A program made the position numbers and the translations under genes. Under the pieces are notes generated by a model. The model saw only the letters and a list, made by a program, of their open reading frames with translations. It did no database searches and was not told the DNA's origin. This document shows positions 16,181 through 24,508 of a stretch of DNA of 37,916 bases, one piece after another (within the stretch, counting starts at the first letter, position 1; every line of letters starts with the position of its first letter). This DNA comes from Clostridia bacterium. Its GTDB lineage: Bacteria > Bacillota > Clostridia > Oscillospirales > Acutalibacteraceae. The stretch covers positions 1 to 37,916 of the forward strand of contig JAFWVC010000044.1 of the NCBI GenBank assembly GCA_017518415.1, given 5' to 3'.

Positions 16181-16203
16181 ATAGATTCGTACCGTGATAT
16201 AAA
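16175..16203 (+). promoter_or_regulatory. Promoter of the ttcA-like gene (shares its -35)
   Basis: TTGCAA (16175-16180), a 17-base spacer and TATAAA (16198-16203). The -35 hexamer is the same six base pairs used by the opposite promoter, so polymerase binding on the two should exclude each other. Confidence 0.7.
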
Positions 16204-16242
16204 ATAAACAGGAACGTTTTGCGCGGGAAGGAGGGACCGGAC

Positions 16243-16962
16243 GTGACCGCCGAACAGCATCTGCTTGCGCTGCTGCGCGCCGCCGTGGACCGTTACGGCA
16301 TGATCCGCGACGGGGACCGCGTCGCCGTCGGCGTTTCCGGCGGGAAGGACAGCCTGGTGCTGCTGTGGCTGCTGGCGGCGCTGCGGCGCTTTTATCCGGC
16401 CCGCTTTTCGCTGACCGCCATCACGCTGGATCCCTGTTTTGACGGGCAGCCCGGCGATTATTCCGCCGTGGCCGACCTGTGCCGCGCGTTGGATGTGCCG
16501 TATATCGTCGAACCGACCCGGCTATGGAAAACGGTGTTTGCCGACCGGCAGGAGGCCAACCCGTGCAGCCTGTGCGCCCGGCTGCGCCGCGGCACGCTGC
16601 ACCGCGCGGCGCTGGACGCCGGCTGCCGCACCGTGGCGCTGGGCCATCACCGGGACGACGCGGCCGAAACGCTGCTGATGAACCTGCTGACCGGCGGCAC
16701 GCTGGACTGCTTCGCGCCCAGAACTTTTCTGGACCGCCGCGGCCTGACGCTGATCCGCCCGATGGTCTTTATTCCGCAGGAGGACGTGGCGCGCTTTGCC
16801 CGGCAGCAACGGCTGCCGGTCGTCCCGTCCCGCTGCCCGGTCAACGGCCGGACCGAACGCGCCCGCACCGGCGAACTGCTGGCGCAGCTGCGCCGCGACT
16901 ACGGCCCGGTCGAACAGAAAATACTGCACGCCATGCAGAAAAATCATCTGCACGGCTGGTAA
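16243..16962 (+). CDS. TtcA-like tRNA 2-thiolation ATPase (PP-loop, Fe-S)
   Basis: PP-loop ATPase of the TtcA family, which thiolates C32 of some tRNAs using an iron-sulfur cluster. The 239 residues include SGGKDS at 32-37, a CSLC motif at 108-111, a third Cys at 198 (SRCPVNG) that matches the three-cysteine cluster ligation of TtcA, and GHHRDDAAETLLMN. The start is GTG 16243, 8 bases after GAAGGAGG; a TTG upstream lies before that site. TilS is excluded by the cysteines and the absence of its C-terminal domains. The target tRNA and modification are inferred. The thioredoxin reductase gene follows after 83 bases. Confidence 0.85.
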   Translation: MTAEQHLLALLRAAVDRYGMIRDGDRVAVGVSGGKDSLVLLWLLAALRRFYPARFSLTAITLDPCFDGQPGDYSAVADLCRALDVPYIVEPTRLWKTVFADRQEANPCSLCARLRRGTLHRAALDAGCRTVALGHHRDDAAETLLMNLLTGGTLDCFAPRTFLDRRGLTLIRPMVFIPQEDVARFARQQRLPVVPSRCPVNGRTERARTGELLAQLRRDYGPVEQKILHAMQKNHLHGW

Positions 16963-17045
16963 GAGGCCGCGGCATATTTTTGACGGAAAAGAGGAACTAT
17001 ACATATGCGCCCGCGGCCGCCGGGCGCGCCGAAGGGAGTTTTTAC

Positions 17046-17930
17046 ATGGACCGTTACGACATCGCCGTGATCGGCACCGGGCCGGCCGGCCTTTCCGCCG
17101 CCGTGACCGCGGCGCTGCGCGGCAAATCCGTGCTGCTGCTGGGCAGCCGGGATTTGAGTGAAAAGTTGGCCAAAGCGCCCGAAATCCGGAATTATCTGGG
17201 TCTGCCTGACGTATCGGGGGCGCAGCTGGCCGCCGCATTCCGGCGGCATCTGGAACAAGCCGGGCTGGTCGTGACCGAAAAGAAGATCAGCGCCGTGTAC
17301 GCCATGGGAGCCTTTTTTGCTTTGCAGGCGGGAGAGGATATGATGGAGGCAACGGCGGTGATCCTGGCCACCGGCGTGGTGCCGGGCAAGGAACTGCCCG
17401 GTGAAAAAGAGCTGTTGGGCCGGGGCGTGAGTTACTGCGCCACCTGCGACGCGCCTCTGTACCGGGGCAAAACGGCGGCCGTTATCGGCTATTCCCCCCG
17501 GGAGGAGGAAGAGGCGGCCTATCTGGCCGGGGTGTGTGCGCAGGTACTGTACTTTCCCGTCTATCCGCAGCAGCCGGATCTGCCCGAAACGGTGCGGATC
17601 ATCCGGGAACAGGTGACCGCGATTGAGCAGGCGGACGGACGGCGGCTGGTGCGTACCGAAGCGGGCGCCTACCCGGCGGACGGCGTCTTTGTTCTGCGGC
17701 CGGCGGTCGCGCCGGACCGGCTGGTGCCCGGGCTGGAAGCGGACGGGCCTCACATCCCGGTCAACCGCGCGATGGAGACCAACGTTCCCGGCGTGTTCGC
17801 CTGCGGCGATGTGACGGGGACGCCCTATCAGTATATCAAAGCGGCGGGGGAAGGCAACGTGGCCGCCCTGAGCGCCGTGCGATACGTGGACCGGTTGAAA
17901 AAAGAAATGCCGGACGTGCCGGCTTTGTGA
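17046..17930 (+). CDS. Thioredoxin reductase-like flavoprotein lacking NADPH motifs (FFTR-like)
   Basis: A 294-residue flavoprotein of the thioredoxin-reductase family: FAD loop GTGPAG at 10-15, redox-active CATC at 131-134, and C-terminal FAD motif FACGDVTGTPYQYIKAAGEG. The part that binds NADPH in ordinary TrxB (GGGDSA and HRRxxxR) is replaced by VIGYSPREEEEAAYL near residues 146-160, with no HRR. This pattern is that of the ferredoxin-dependent flavin thioredoxin reductases described in clostridia, which take electrons from ferredoxin and not NADPH. trxA follows 20 bases downstream and is its likely substrate. ATG 17046 has AAGGGAG upstream. The electron donor is an inference from the missing motifs. 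Confidence 0.85.
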   Translation: MDRYDIAVIGTGPAGLSAAVTAALRGKSVLLLGSRDLSEKLAKAPEIRNYLGLPDVSGAQLAAAFRRHLEQAGLVVTEKKISAVYAMGAFFALQAGEDMMEATAVILATGVVPGKELPGEKELLGRGVSYCATCDAPLYRGKTAAVIGYSPREEEEAAYLAGVCAQVLYFPVYPQQPDLPETVRIIREQVTAIEQADGRRLVRTEAGAYPADGVFVLRPAVAPDRLVPGLEADGPHIPVNRAMETNVPGVFACGDVTGTPYQYIKAAGEGNVAALSAVRYVDRLKKEMPDVPAL

Positions 17931-17950
17931 AAAGGAAGGGAGAAAGAATT

Positions 17951-18265
17951 ATGGTCAAGAAGATTCAAGCCGAACAATTTGCCGCGCAAGCCAAACAAAG
18001 CGACGTCGCCGTGGTGGATTTTTCCGCTTCGTGGTGCGGGCCGTGCCGGATGCTGGCTCCCGTGCTGGAGGCCGTGAGCGAAAAGCTGGCCGACCGGGTC
18101 GACTTTTACAACGTCGACGTCGACGAGGCGCCGGAACTGGCCGCCGCTTACCGGGTCAACAGCGTCCCCTGCCTGGTACTGCTGAAAAAAGGTGAGCTCC
18201 GGGCCCAGAGCGTCGGCTTCCGGCCGGAAGCGCAGCTGCTCGCCTGGATTCAGGGACATCTGTGA
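17951..18265 (+). CDS. trxA: Thioredoxin
   Basis: A 104-residue thioredoxin with the WCGPC active site after VVDFSASWCGPCRMLAP and the cis-Pro loop NSVPCLVLLKKGE. A cysteine follows the cis-proline, where Thr is usual, which may affect redox behaviour. The start is ATG 17951, with GGAAGGGAG upstream; an in-frame ATG at 17927 lies before that site. It forms a two-gene unit with the FFTR-like reductase, so the pair supplies cytosolic disulfide reduction. A terminator follows. Confidence 0.95.
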   Translation: MVKKIQAEQFAAQAKQSDVAVVDFSASWCGPCRMLAPVLEAVSEKLADRVDFYNVDVDEAPELAAAYRVNSVPCLVLLKKGELRAQSVGFRPEAQLLAWIQGHL

Positions 18266-18300
18266 TCGGCGCGGCGGAGGATCTTCCCGCCGCCGCCCGG

Positions 18301-18327
18301 GCCCGCAGGCTAACCTGCGGGCTTTTT
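18301..18327 (+). terminator. trxA terminator
   Basis: GCCCGCAGG (18301-18309) / CCTGCGGGC (18314-18322), 4-base loop, then five T. A second GC-rich hairpin without T run precedes it near 18270-18298. Confidence 0.9.
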
Positions 18328-18374
18328 GCACGAAAAAAGCCTTGTTTTTGGCTCGTGTTTTGCAAAAAAGCAGA

Positions 18375-18403
18375 TTGACAGGTTCCTGACAGCGTTATAT
18401 AAT
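18375..18403 (+). promoter_or_regulatory. serC promoter, full consensus
   Basis: TTGACA (18375-18380), a 17-base spacer and TATAAT (18398-18403): a perfect sigma-A promoter, the strongest in the window. The start would lie about 40 bases upstream of serC. Confidence 0.95.
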
Positions 18404-18448
18404 AATGCGTAAAGATTTTTTATTTATGGATTTTTGGGAGGTTTTTGT

Positions 18449-19534
18449 ATGGCAAGAGTGTATAATTTTTCCGCCGGTCCGTCCATGCTGCCGGAAAGCG
18501 TGCTAAAAAAAGCCGCTGCTGAAATGCTGGATTACGAGGGCTGCGGCCAGTCCGTGATGGAAATGTCCCACCGGTCCAAGGTGTTCGAATCCATCATCCG
18601 CGGCTGCGAGGACCTGCTGCGGGAGATCGTGAACATCCCCGACAACTATAAAGTGCTGTTTTTGCAGGGCGGTGCCTCCACTCAATTCGCCATGATCCCG
18701 TTGAACCTGATGAACGGCTCCGGCAAGGCGGACTACGTCATCACCGGCCAGTGGGCCAACAAGGCGTATCAGGAAGCGGCCCGGTACGGCGACGCGCGCG
18801 CGGTGGCCTCGTCCAAGGACAAGACTTTCTCTTACATCCCGAAGCTGGATCCGGCCACGTTTACACCGGATGCGGATTATTTCTACATCTGCATGAACAA
18901 CACCATCTACGGCACCAAATACCACACGCTGCCGCAGACCGGCAACGTTCCGCTGATCGCCGACATCTCGTCCTGCGCGCTTTCCGAGCCGATCGACGTG
19001 ACCAAGTTCGGCATGGTATATGCCGGCGCGCAGAAGAACATGGCCCCGGCCGGCGTGACCATCGTCATCATCCGGGAGGATCTGCTGGGCAAAGCGCGCG
19101 ACATCACGCCCACCATGCTCAACTACCAGATCCACGCCGACAACGGCTCGATGTACAACACCCCGCCCTGCTACACCATTTATATGTGCAAGCTGGTGCT
19201 GGAATGGCTGAAAAATGACATCGGCGGCCTGGCCAACATGAAGCGGATCAACGAAGCCAAGGCGGCTCTGCTGTACGACTTCCTCGACCAGTCCGAGTTG
19301 TTCCGCGGCACCGTGGTCAAGGAGGACCGCTCGCTGATGAACGTGCCCTTTGTCACCGGCAACGAGGAAATGGACGCCAAGTTCGTCAAAGAGGCGACGG
19401 CTGCCGGTTTCGTCAACCTCAAAGGCCACCGCACCGTCGGCGGTATGCGCGCATCCATCTATAACGCCATGCCGATCGAGGGCGTGAAAAAACTGGTCGA
19501 CTTTATGAAAAAGTTCGAAGCGGAGAACCGGTAA
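18449..19534 (+). CDS. serC: Phosphoserine aminotransferase
   Basis: PLP enzyme converting 3-phosphohydroxypyruvate and glutamate to phosphoserine, the second step of serine synthesis. The 361-residue protein starts ARVYNFSAGPSMLPESV, has MEMSHRS, the phosphate-binding GGAS, and the PLP lysine K196 in AGAQKNMAPAG. ATG 18449 follows GGGAGG at 7 bases; the in-frame ATG at 18434 precedes that site. It is followed by serA after 33 bases, so the first two pathway steps are co-transcribed from a full-consensus promoter. Confidence 0.96.
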   Translation: MARVYNFSAGPSMLPESVLKKAAAEMLDYEGCGQSVMEMSHRSKVFESIIRGCEDLLREIVNIPDNYKVLFLQGGASTQFAMIPLNLMNGSGKADYVITGQWANKAYQEAARYGDARAVASSKDKTFSYIPKLDPATFTPDADYFYICMNNTIYGTKYHTLPQTGNVPLIADISSCALSEPIDVTKFGMVYAGAQKNMAPAGVTIVIIREDLLGKARDITPTMLNYQIHADNGSMYNTPPCYTIYMCKLVLEWLKNDIGGLANMKRINEAKAALLYDFLDQSELFRGTVVKEDRSLMNVPFVTGNEEMDAKFVKEATAAGFVNLKGHRTVGGMRASIYNAMPIEGVKKLVDFMKKFEAENR

Positions 19535-19567
19535 ACCCGTTCGCCGCCGTATAGGAGGTCCTTTGTC

Positions 19568-20707
19568 ATGAATATTCTGACCCTCAACAAGATCGCTGCC
19601 TGCGGCACCGCGCGTTTCGGCGCCGGGTACGCCGTCGGGTCCGACGTGACCGAACCGGCCGGCGTGATGGTCCGCTCCGCCTCCATGCTGGAGATGGAGA
19701 TGCCCGCCTCGCTGCTCGCCATCGCCCGCGCGGGCGCCGGCGTGAACAACATCCCGCTGGTCCCCTGCGCCGAAAAAGGCATCGTGGTGTTCAATACGCC
19801 GGGCGCCAACGCCAACGCTGTCAAGGAACTGGTGCTGGCCGGCCTGCTGCTGGCCTCCCGCAAGATCGCCCCGGCGATCGAGTGGGCTAAAGGCCTCAAA
19901 GGGCAGGGCGCCGAGGTCGGCAAACTGGTGGAAAAAGGCAAAAGCGCCTTCGCCGGGCCCGAGATTCTCGGTAAAAAGCTGGGCGTGATCGGCCTGGGCG
20001 CCATCGGCGTGCTGGTCGCCAATGCGGCCGAAGCGCTGGGCATGGACGTATATGGGTACGACCCGTTCCTGTCCGTGCGCTCCGCGTGGGGCGTCGACGC
20101 CTCGGTGCATTGCGTGGCTTCGCTGGATGAGATCTTCGCCGCGTGCGACTACATCACCATCCACGTCCCGCTCACGCCCGACACCAAGGAGATGATCAAC
20201 GCCGCCTCCGTCGCCAAGATGAAGGACGGGGTGCGCATTCTCAACTTTGCCCGCGGGGATCTAGTCCACACCGGTGATATCAAACAGGCCCTGGCCGACG
20301 GCAAGGTGGCCTGCTATGTGACCGACTTCCCGAACGACGAACTGCTGTGCACCGACAACGTGGTGGCGATCCCGCATCTGGGCGCCTCCACCCCCGAGAG
20401 CGAAGACAACTGCGCCGTTATGGCCGCCGACGAATTGAAGGATTACCTGGAGAACGGCAACATCCTGCATTCCGTCAATTATCCCGACCTGGTCGCGCCC
20501 CGGGCCGCCGCCCGCCGCATCTGCGTGCTGCATAAAGAAGACGCGGCTGTGGTGCCGGCCGTCAGCGCCGTCGTCAAGGCCGCCGCGGTGACCAGCCGCG
20601 CCAAAAAAGGCTTTGCCTACACCGTGCTGGACGTTGAACAGATCCCGGACGGTGCGGCGGACGCTATCGCCGCCATCGACGGCGTGCTCCGTGTGCGCTG
20701 CCTGTAA
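19568..20707 (+). CDS. serA: D-3-phosphoglycerate dehydrogenase
   Basis: NAD-dependent dehydrogenase for the first step of serine synthesis. The 379 residues hold a 2-hydroxyacid dehydrogenase core: substrate-domain AGAGVNNIPL, Rossmann motif GLGAIG at 142-147 with GYDP after it, the catalytic Arg region FARGDLVH and catalytic His in IPHLGASTPE. A short C-terminal region ending in a VLDVEQIP stretch resembles a reduced ACT domain, the usual site of serine feedback, without the longer regulatory domain of some SerA. ATG 19568 follows ATAGGAGG. phosphoserine phosphatase (serB) is not nearby. Confidence 0.93.
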   Translation: MNILTLNKIAACGTARFGAGYAVGSDVTEPAGVMVRSASMLEMEMPASLLAIARAGAGVNNIPLVPCAEKGIVVFNTPGANANAVKELVLAGLLLASRKIAPAIEWAKGLKGQGAEVGKLVEKGKSAFAGPEILGKKLGVIGLGAIGVLVANAAEALGMDVYGYDPFLSVRSAWGVDASVHCVASLDEIFAACDYITIHVPLTPDTKEMINAASVAKMKDGVRILNFARGDLVHTGDIKQALADGKVACYVTDFPNDELLCTDNVVAIPHLGASTPESEDNCAVMAADELKDYLENGNILHSVNYPDLVAPRAAARRICVLHKEDAAVVPAVSAVVKAAAVTSRAKKGFAYTVLDVEQIPDGAADAIAAIDGVLRVRCL

Positions 20708-20718
20708 TGCGTTTGACC

Positions 20719-20755
20719 GGGGGCAGGGTCCGCAAGGGCTTTGCCCCCTCTTTTT
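20719..20755 (+). terminator. serA terminator
   Basis: GGGGGCA (20719-20725) pairs with TGCCCCC (20742-20748), followed by CTTTTT-like T run at 20751-20755. It lies just before the folP ribosome binding site, so folP depends on read-through or an unseen promoter. Confidence 0.75.
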
Positions 20756-20773
20756 CTGCGAGGTGAACGGAGT

Positions 20774-21604
20774 ATGGAGTGGTTGTGCCGCGGCAAACGG
20801 CTGCCTTTGACCGGAACACTCGTGATGGGCATCGTCAACGTTACGCCGGACAGTTTTTACGACGGCGGGCGCTACGCCTCCCCGGAGGCGGCCGTCCGCC
20901 ACGCGAAACGCCTGCTGGCGCAGGGGGCTGATCTGCTGGATCTGGGCGCCTGCTCCACCCGGCCGGGCAGCAGTCCTGTCGGCCCGGAGGAAGAAGCGGC
21001 CCGGCTGCTGCCGGTGCTGCGCCGCCTGCGCCGCCTGACCGACCGGCCCCTGTCGGTGGATACCACCTGCGCCGCCGTGGCCCGGCAGGCGTTGGCGGAG
21101 GGCGCCGATATCCTTAACGACGTATCGGGCGACCCGGCGTCGCCGCTGCTGACGCTGGCGGCGCAAAGCGGCGCGGGATACGTGGCCGTGCACACCGGCG
21201 GAGGTGCGGATGACCGCGCGCTGGACGACGCGCTGCCGACTGTTCGCCGGTTTTTTGAAGCGGCCGCCGCCGCCGCGCAGGCCGCCGGGATGGACCCGCG
21301 CTGCCTGTGCCTGGACCCCGGGATCGGTTTCGGCAAAAGCGACGCCGGGGATCGGCAGCTGATCGCCCGGCTGGCAGAATTGACGGCCGGCCTTCCCTAC
21401 CCGGTGCTGGCGGGGGCTTCTCGCAAGCGGGTCGCCTCCGAGGGCGGCGCGCTGCCGCCCGCCGAACGGCTGCCGGGCACGCTGGCGCTGCATACCCTTG
21501 CGCAATGGAACGGCGCGCGCATCCTGCGCGTGCACGACGTGGCGGCGGCGGTACGCGCCGCCCGCCTGACAGACCGGCTGATATTTTGCCGAAAAAGTTG
21601 CTGA
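20774..21604 (+). CDS. folP: Dihydropteroate synthase
   Basis: Joins p-aminobenzoate to dihydropterin pyrophosphate in folate synthesis, the sulfonamide target. The 276 residues have the family motifs MGIVNVTPDSFYDGG, DLGACSTRPG (usual form GGESTRPG), SVDTT, ILNDVSG, DPGIGFGK, AGASRKR and the terminal RVHDV. The usual MHMRG segment is replaced by VHTGGGADD, so the pterin-side loop is divergent. ATG 20774 has GAGGTGAACGGAG upstream; the longer open frame to 20741 covers the terminator and is rejected. No other folate gene is adjacent. Confidence 0.92.
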   Translation: MEWLCRGKRLPLTGTLVMGIVNVTPDSFYDGGRYASPEAAVRHAKRLLAQGADLLDLGACSTRPGSSPVGPEEEAARLLPVLRRLRRLTDRPLSVDTTCAAVARQALAEGADILNDVSGDPASPLLTLAAQSGAGYVAVHTGGGADDRALDDALPTVRRFFEAAAAAAQAAGMDPRCLCLDPGIGFGKSDAGDRQLIARLAELTAGLPYPVLAGASRKRVASEGGALPPAERLPGTLALHTLAQWNGARILRVHDVAAAVRAARLTDRLIFCRKSC

Positions 21605-21610
21605 CAGCCC

Positions 21611-21639
21611 TTGCGGGCCCGCAAAAGTTTTATTATAAT
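21611..21639 (+). promoter_or_regulatory. purA promoter, -35 inside a palindrome
   Basis: TTGCGG (21611-21616), a 17-base spacer and TATAAT (21634-21639). The -35 lies inside the 14-base palindrome TTGCGGGCCCGCAA (21611-21624), which is followed by AAAGTTTTATT and could also be a folP terminator stem. Confidence 0.75.
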
Positions 21640-21713
21640 GAAATTGTGGATGAACGGCGGGCCCCGGCCCGGAACAGTTATCCATAAACACCAAAAGGAG
21701 ACGTGTTGTAATC

Positions 21714-22988
21714 ATGGTAAGAGCGGTCGTGGGCGCCAACTGGGGCGACGAAGGAAAAGGAAAAATCACCGATATGCTGGCGGCACAGTCCGACATTGTT
21801 ATCCGTTTTCAGGGCGGCGCCAATGCGGGGCATACCATCATCAACGAGCATGGCCGCTTTGCGTTCCACCTGATGCCCAGCGGCGTGTGTTATGATCACG
21901 TGACCTGCATCATCGGCAACGGCGTGGCGCTGGACATCAACAAGTTCTGCCGGGAGCTGGCTGACATTCAGCAGGCCGGCCTGCGCCCGCACCTGCTGGT
22001 GTCCGACCGGGCGCAGATCCTCATGCCGTACCACATTTTGCTCGACACCTATGAGGAAGAACGGCTGGGCAAAAACGCCTTCGGCTCGACCAAGAGCGGC
22101 ATCGCGCCTTTTTTCAGCGACAAATACGCCAAAATCGGCATTCAGGTCAACGAACTGTTTGAGGAGGATACGCTGCGCGCCAAGCTGCACAATATCTGCA
22201 CCCTCAAGAACTTGACGCTGGAGCACGTGTATCATAAACCGCTGCTGGACGAGCAGGAACTGTTCGCTACCTGCATGGAATACCGGGAGAAGATCCGCCC
22301 CTTCGTGTGCGACACGCACAAATATCTGCAGCAGGCCCTGAAAGAGGGCAAAAACATCCTGCTCGAAGGACAATTGGGTACCTTGAAGGACCCGGATTTC
22401 GGCATTTATCCGATGGTCACCTCCTCCTCCACGCTGGCCGGGTACGGCGCTGTCGGCGCCGGCATTCCCCCGCACGAGATCAAGGACGTCGTGGTCGTTA
22501 CCAAGGCCTATTCCTCCGCTGTCGGCGCCGGGGAGTTCGTGTCCGAGATTCTGGATAAAGACGAGGCGCAGGAGCTGCGCCTGCACGGCGGCGACAAGGG
22601 CGAATTCGGCGCCACCACCGGCCGGCCCCGCCGCGTCGGCTGGTATGACTGCGTCGCGAGCCGCTACGGCATTGAATGTCAGGGCGCGACCACGCTGGTC
22701 ATGACGGCGTTGGACTGCCTGTCTTACCGCACCGAGATCCCGGTCTGCGTGGCGTATGAGATCGACGGGCAGATCGTGCACGACTTCCCGACCACGCCGC
22801 TGCTCAAACGGGCCAAGCCGGTGCTGAAAGTGCTGGAAGGCTGGCACTGCAACATCCGCGGCATCCGCACGTTTGACCAGCTGCCGGCGCAGGCCCGCGC
22901 ATACGTGGAGTTTATCGAAAAAGAACTGGGCCGTCATATCGACATGGTCAGCAACGGGCCGGAGCGCGAAGCGATCATCCGGCGCTGA
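21714..22988 (+). CDS. purA: Adenylosuccinate synthetase
   Basis: GTP-dependent enzyme making adenylosuccinate from IMP and aspartate on the way to AMP. The 424 residues begin VGANWGDEGKGKITD (the GTP loop), then GGANAGHTI, STKSGIAPFFSDKYAK, EGQLGTLKDPDFG and TGRPRRVGWYD. The usual RRGIGPAY stretch is changed to KSGIAPFF, a variant form, so the classical Arg there is missing. ATG 21714 lies 13 bases behind AAAGGAG, a long gap but with no better start. It is transcribed from its own promoter. Confidence 0.95.
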   Translation: MVRAVVGANWGDEGKGKITDMLAAQSDIVIRFQGGANAGHTIINEHGRFAFHLMPSGVCYDHVTCIIGNGVALDINKFCRELADIQQAGLRPHLLVSDRAQILMPYHILLDTYEEERLGKNAFGSTKSGIAPFFSDKYAKIGIQVNELFEEDTLRAKLHNICTLKNLTLEHVYHKPLLDEQELFATCMEYREKIRPFVCDTHKYLQQALKEGKNILLEGQLGTLKDPDFGIYPMVTSSSTLAGYGAVGAGIPPHEIKDVVVVTKAYSSAVGAGEFVSEILDKDEAQELRLHGGDKGEFGATTGRPRRVGWYDCVASRYGIECQGATTLVMTALDCLSYRTEIPVCVAYEIDGQIVHDFPTTPLLKRAKPVLKVLEGWHCNIRGIRTFDQLPAQARAYVEFIEKELGRHIDMVSNGPEREAIIRR

Positions 22989-23001
22989 CCGCCGCCCCGC
23001 A

Positions 23002-23027
23002 AACGCTCCGGGCGTTCCCCTTTTTTT
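23002..23027 (+). terminator. Weak terminator behind purA
   Basis: AACGC (23002-23006) and GCGTT (23012-23016) form a short stem followed by CCCC and seven T. The stem is only 5 bp, so termination may be partial and the DUF4886 pair may be co-transcribed with purA. Confidence 0.4.
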
Positions 23028-23059
23028 CCAATTCAAAAGCAAAAAGGAGTTGTCGCCGT

Positions 23060-24460
23060 ATGAAAAAGATCCGCCTGTACCAGGCGATCCGGGTCCTGGC
23101 CGCCCTGCTGACGGGCGCCGCGCTCCTCTGCTGCGCCGCCGCGTGCGCGCATACCGACGCCCCCTCCTCTCCGCCGGACAGCACCGGCAGCGTGCCCGAG
23201 GGGCCGACGACGCCGACGACCGCCGCGCAGGAGAGGCCCCGTGCGTTGAAGGTCCTCGCCTGCGGGCACTCCAACACCGCCGCCTCCGTCAAATACCTGA
23301 CCTTTATCGCCAAGGATCTCGGCACCGAGATGCTGGTCGGTTTGAACTGGCGGGGCGACTCCACCTTCAAAACGTATCTGGATATGTATAAGACGCCCAA
23401 CCGCTTTGCCTTCGGCAAGGGGACCGAGACGGACTTCGCCGGCGTCAACGTCGTGCTGGAGGCCACCTACGTGGACCACTTTCAGGAAGAGGACTGGGAC
23501 GTCATCGTGCTCGACCAGGGCTTTTTGTCGTCAACCAACCCGAACAGCGCGACGGACCTGCCGAAGCTGATGAGCATTGTGCGGCAGTATTGCCCGGACG
23601 CCCGCCTTTTCTGCGACCTGCGCGCGCCGTATATGGAGGGCTGCACCAACGCCAAGTTCCAGCAGGAATACGGCGGCGACGATAACGCCATGTTCAACGC
23701 CATCCTCAAAGACGTGCAGGAGAATATGGCTACCAACCCGGACGTCAGCGCGATCATCCCCGCCGGCACGCTGATCAAAAGTTTGGAAACGTCCAAGTAT
23801 AAACACGCCCTTTTCGCCGGCGACAAGGTACATCTGGGCGTGTACGGCTCGTACGCGGCCGGCGTGATGTGGTACGCGAAGCTGACGGGCGCGTCGGTCG
23901 CGGAGCTCAAATGGATGCCGGACGGTGTGGAAGAGGCGTTCCGGGATCTCGTGATCCAGGCCGTGCCGCAGATTCTCGCCGACCCGTATCAGGTCATCGA
24001 CTTCGGCGCGGGCGACGGGGACGCCGCCGGGGACACGCTGATCAAGTTCAAAGCAACCAAGACGGCCACCTACGTGGACGGCGGCTATTTTGCCAAGTAT
24101 AACGAGTTCGACGTGGCGGAGAACGACCGGGACGGGCTGGACGTCCGTTCGCAGACCGGTACGACGCTGCGCTGCATCTGGGCCTTCACCAACGACACCA
24201 TCGAGCGCTGCCCGTACCTCAATTACAGCCTGTGGGACGACGGGATCACCAAGATCTGCGTGACCAAGCTGTGGAACGACGGCGTCGGCGACATCGAGTT
24301 GCCGATCGACGTCGGCCCGCACAGCATCAATATCGCCGAGCTGGTCGCGCAACAGGACGTGCAGAGCGTCGGGTACACCTACGTGACGGTGTACACCGCA
24401 TCGGCCGAACCGGTGAGCATCACCCACTTCTGCCTGATGAACGAACAGATCGCCGGGTAA
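23060..24460 (+). CDS. DUF4886/SGNH-like predicted lipoprotein
   Basis: A 466-residue protein. The N-terminus has two Lys and one Arg, a hydrophobic stretch and AAAC ending at Cys29, a plausible lipobox, then a Ser/Pro/Thr-rich linker to about residue 60. The core starts LKVLACGHSN: the GHS at 69-71 is where the catalytic Ser of DUF4886/SGNH hydrolases lies. WDVIVLDQGF follows as a middle block, and DKVHLGVYG at 255-263 carries the Asp and His of the expected triad. The C-terminal third (WAFTNDTIERCPYLNYSLW onward) is a separate beta-rich region. The substrate is unknown; carbohydrate ester hydrolysis is a guess from the fold. ATG 23060 follows AAAAGGAG. A close paralogue lies directly downstream. 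Confidence 0.75.
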   Translation: MKKIRLYQAIRVLAALLTGAALLCCAAACAHTDAPSSPPDSTGSVPEGPTTPTTAAQERPRALKVLACGHSNTAASVKYLTFIAKDLGTEMLVGLNWRGDSTFKTYLDMYKTPNRFAFGKGTETDFAGVNVVLEATYVDHFQEEDWDVIVLDQGFLSSTNPNSATDLPKLMSIVRQYCPDARLFCDLRAPYMEGCTNAKFQQEYGGDDNAMFNAILKDVQENMATNPDVSAIIPAGTLIKSLETSKYKHALFAGDKVHLGVYGSYAAGVMWYAKLTGASVAELKWMPDGVEEAFRDLVIQAVPQILADPYQVIDFGAGDGDAAGDTLIKFKATKTATYVDGGYFAKYNEFDVAENDRDGLDVRSQTGTTLRCIWAFTNDTIERCPYLNYSLWDDGITKICVTKLWNDGVGDIELPIDVGPHSINIAELVAQQDVQSVGYTYVTVYTASAEPVSITHFCLMNEQIAG

Positions 24461-24508
24461 CGCCGGCGCCCCGCCTTGCGCAGCAGAGAATTGAAAGGAG
24501 ACATTGTC

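Noticed and set aside
16980..17005. Possible promoter TTGACG ... TATACA ahead of the FFTR-like gene
   Set aside because: The two boxes are only 12 bases apart, too close for sigma-A; no hexamer at 16-18 bases fits, so read-through from the ttcA-like gene is more likely.
17046..17930. Standard NADPH thioredoxin reductase (trxB)
   Set aside because: The active site and FAD motifs fit, but the NADPH-binding GGGDSA and HRRxxxR motifs are missing, so the trxB symbol was withheld.
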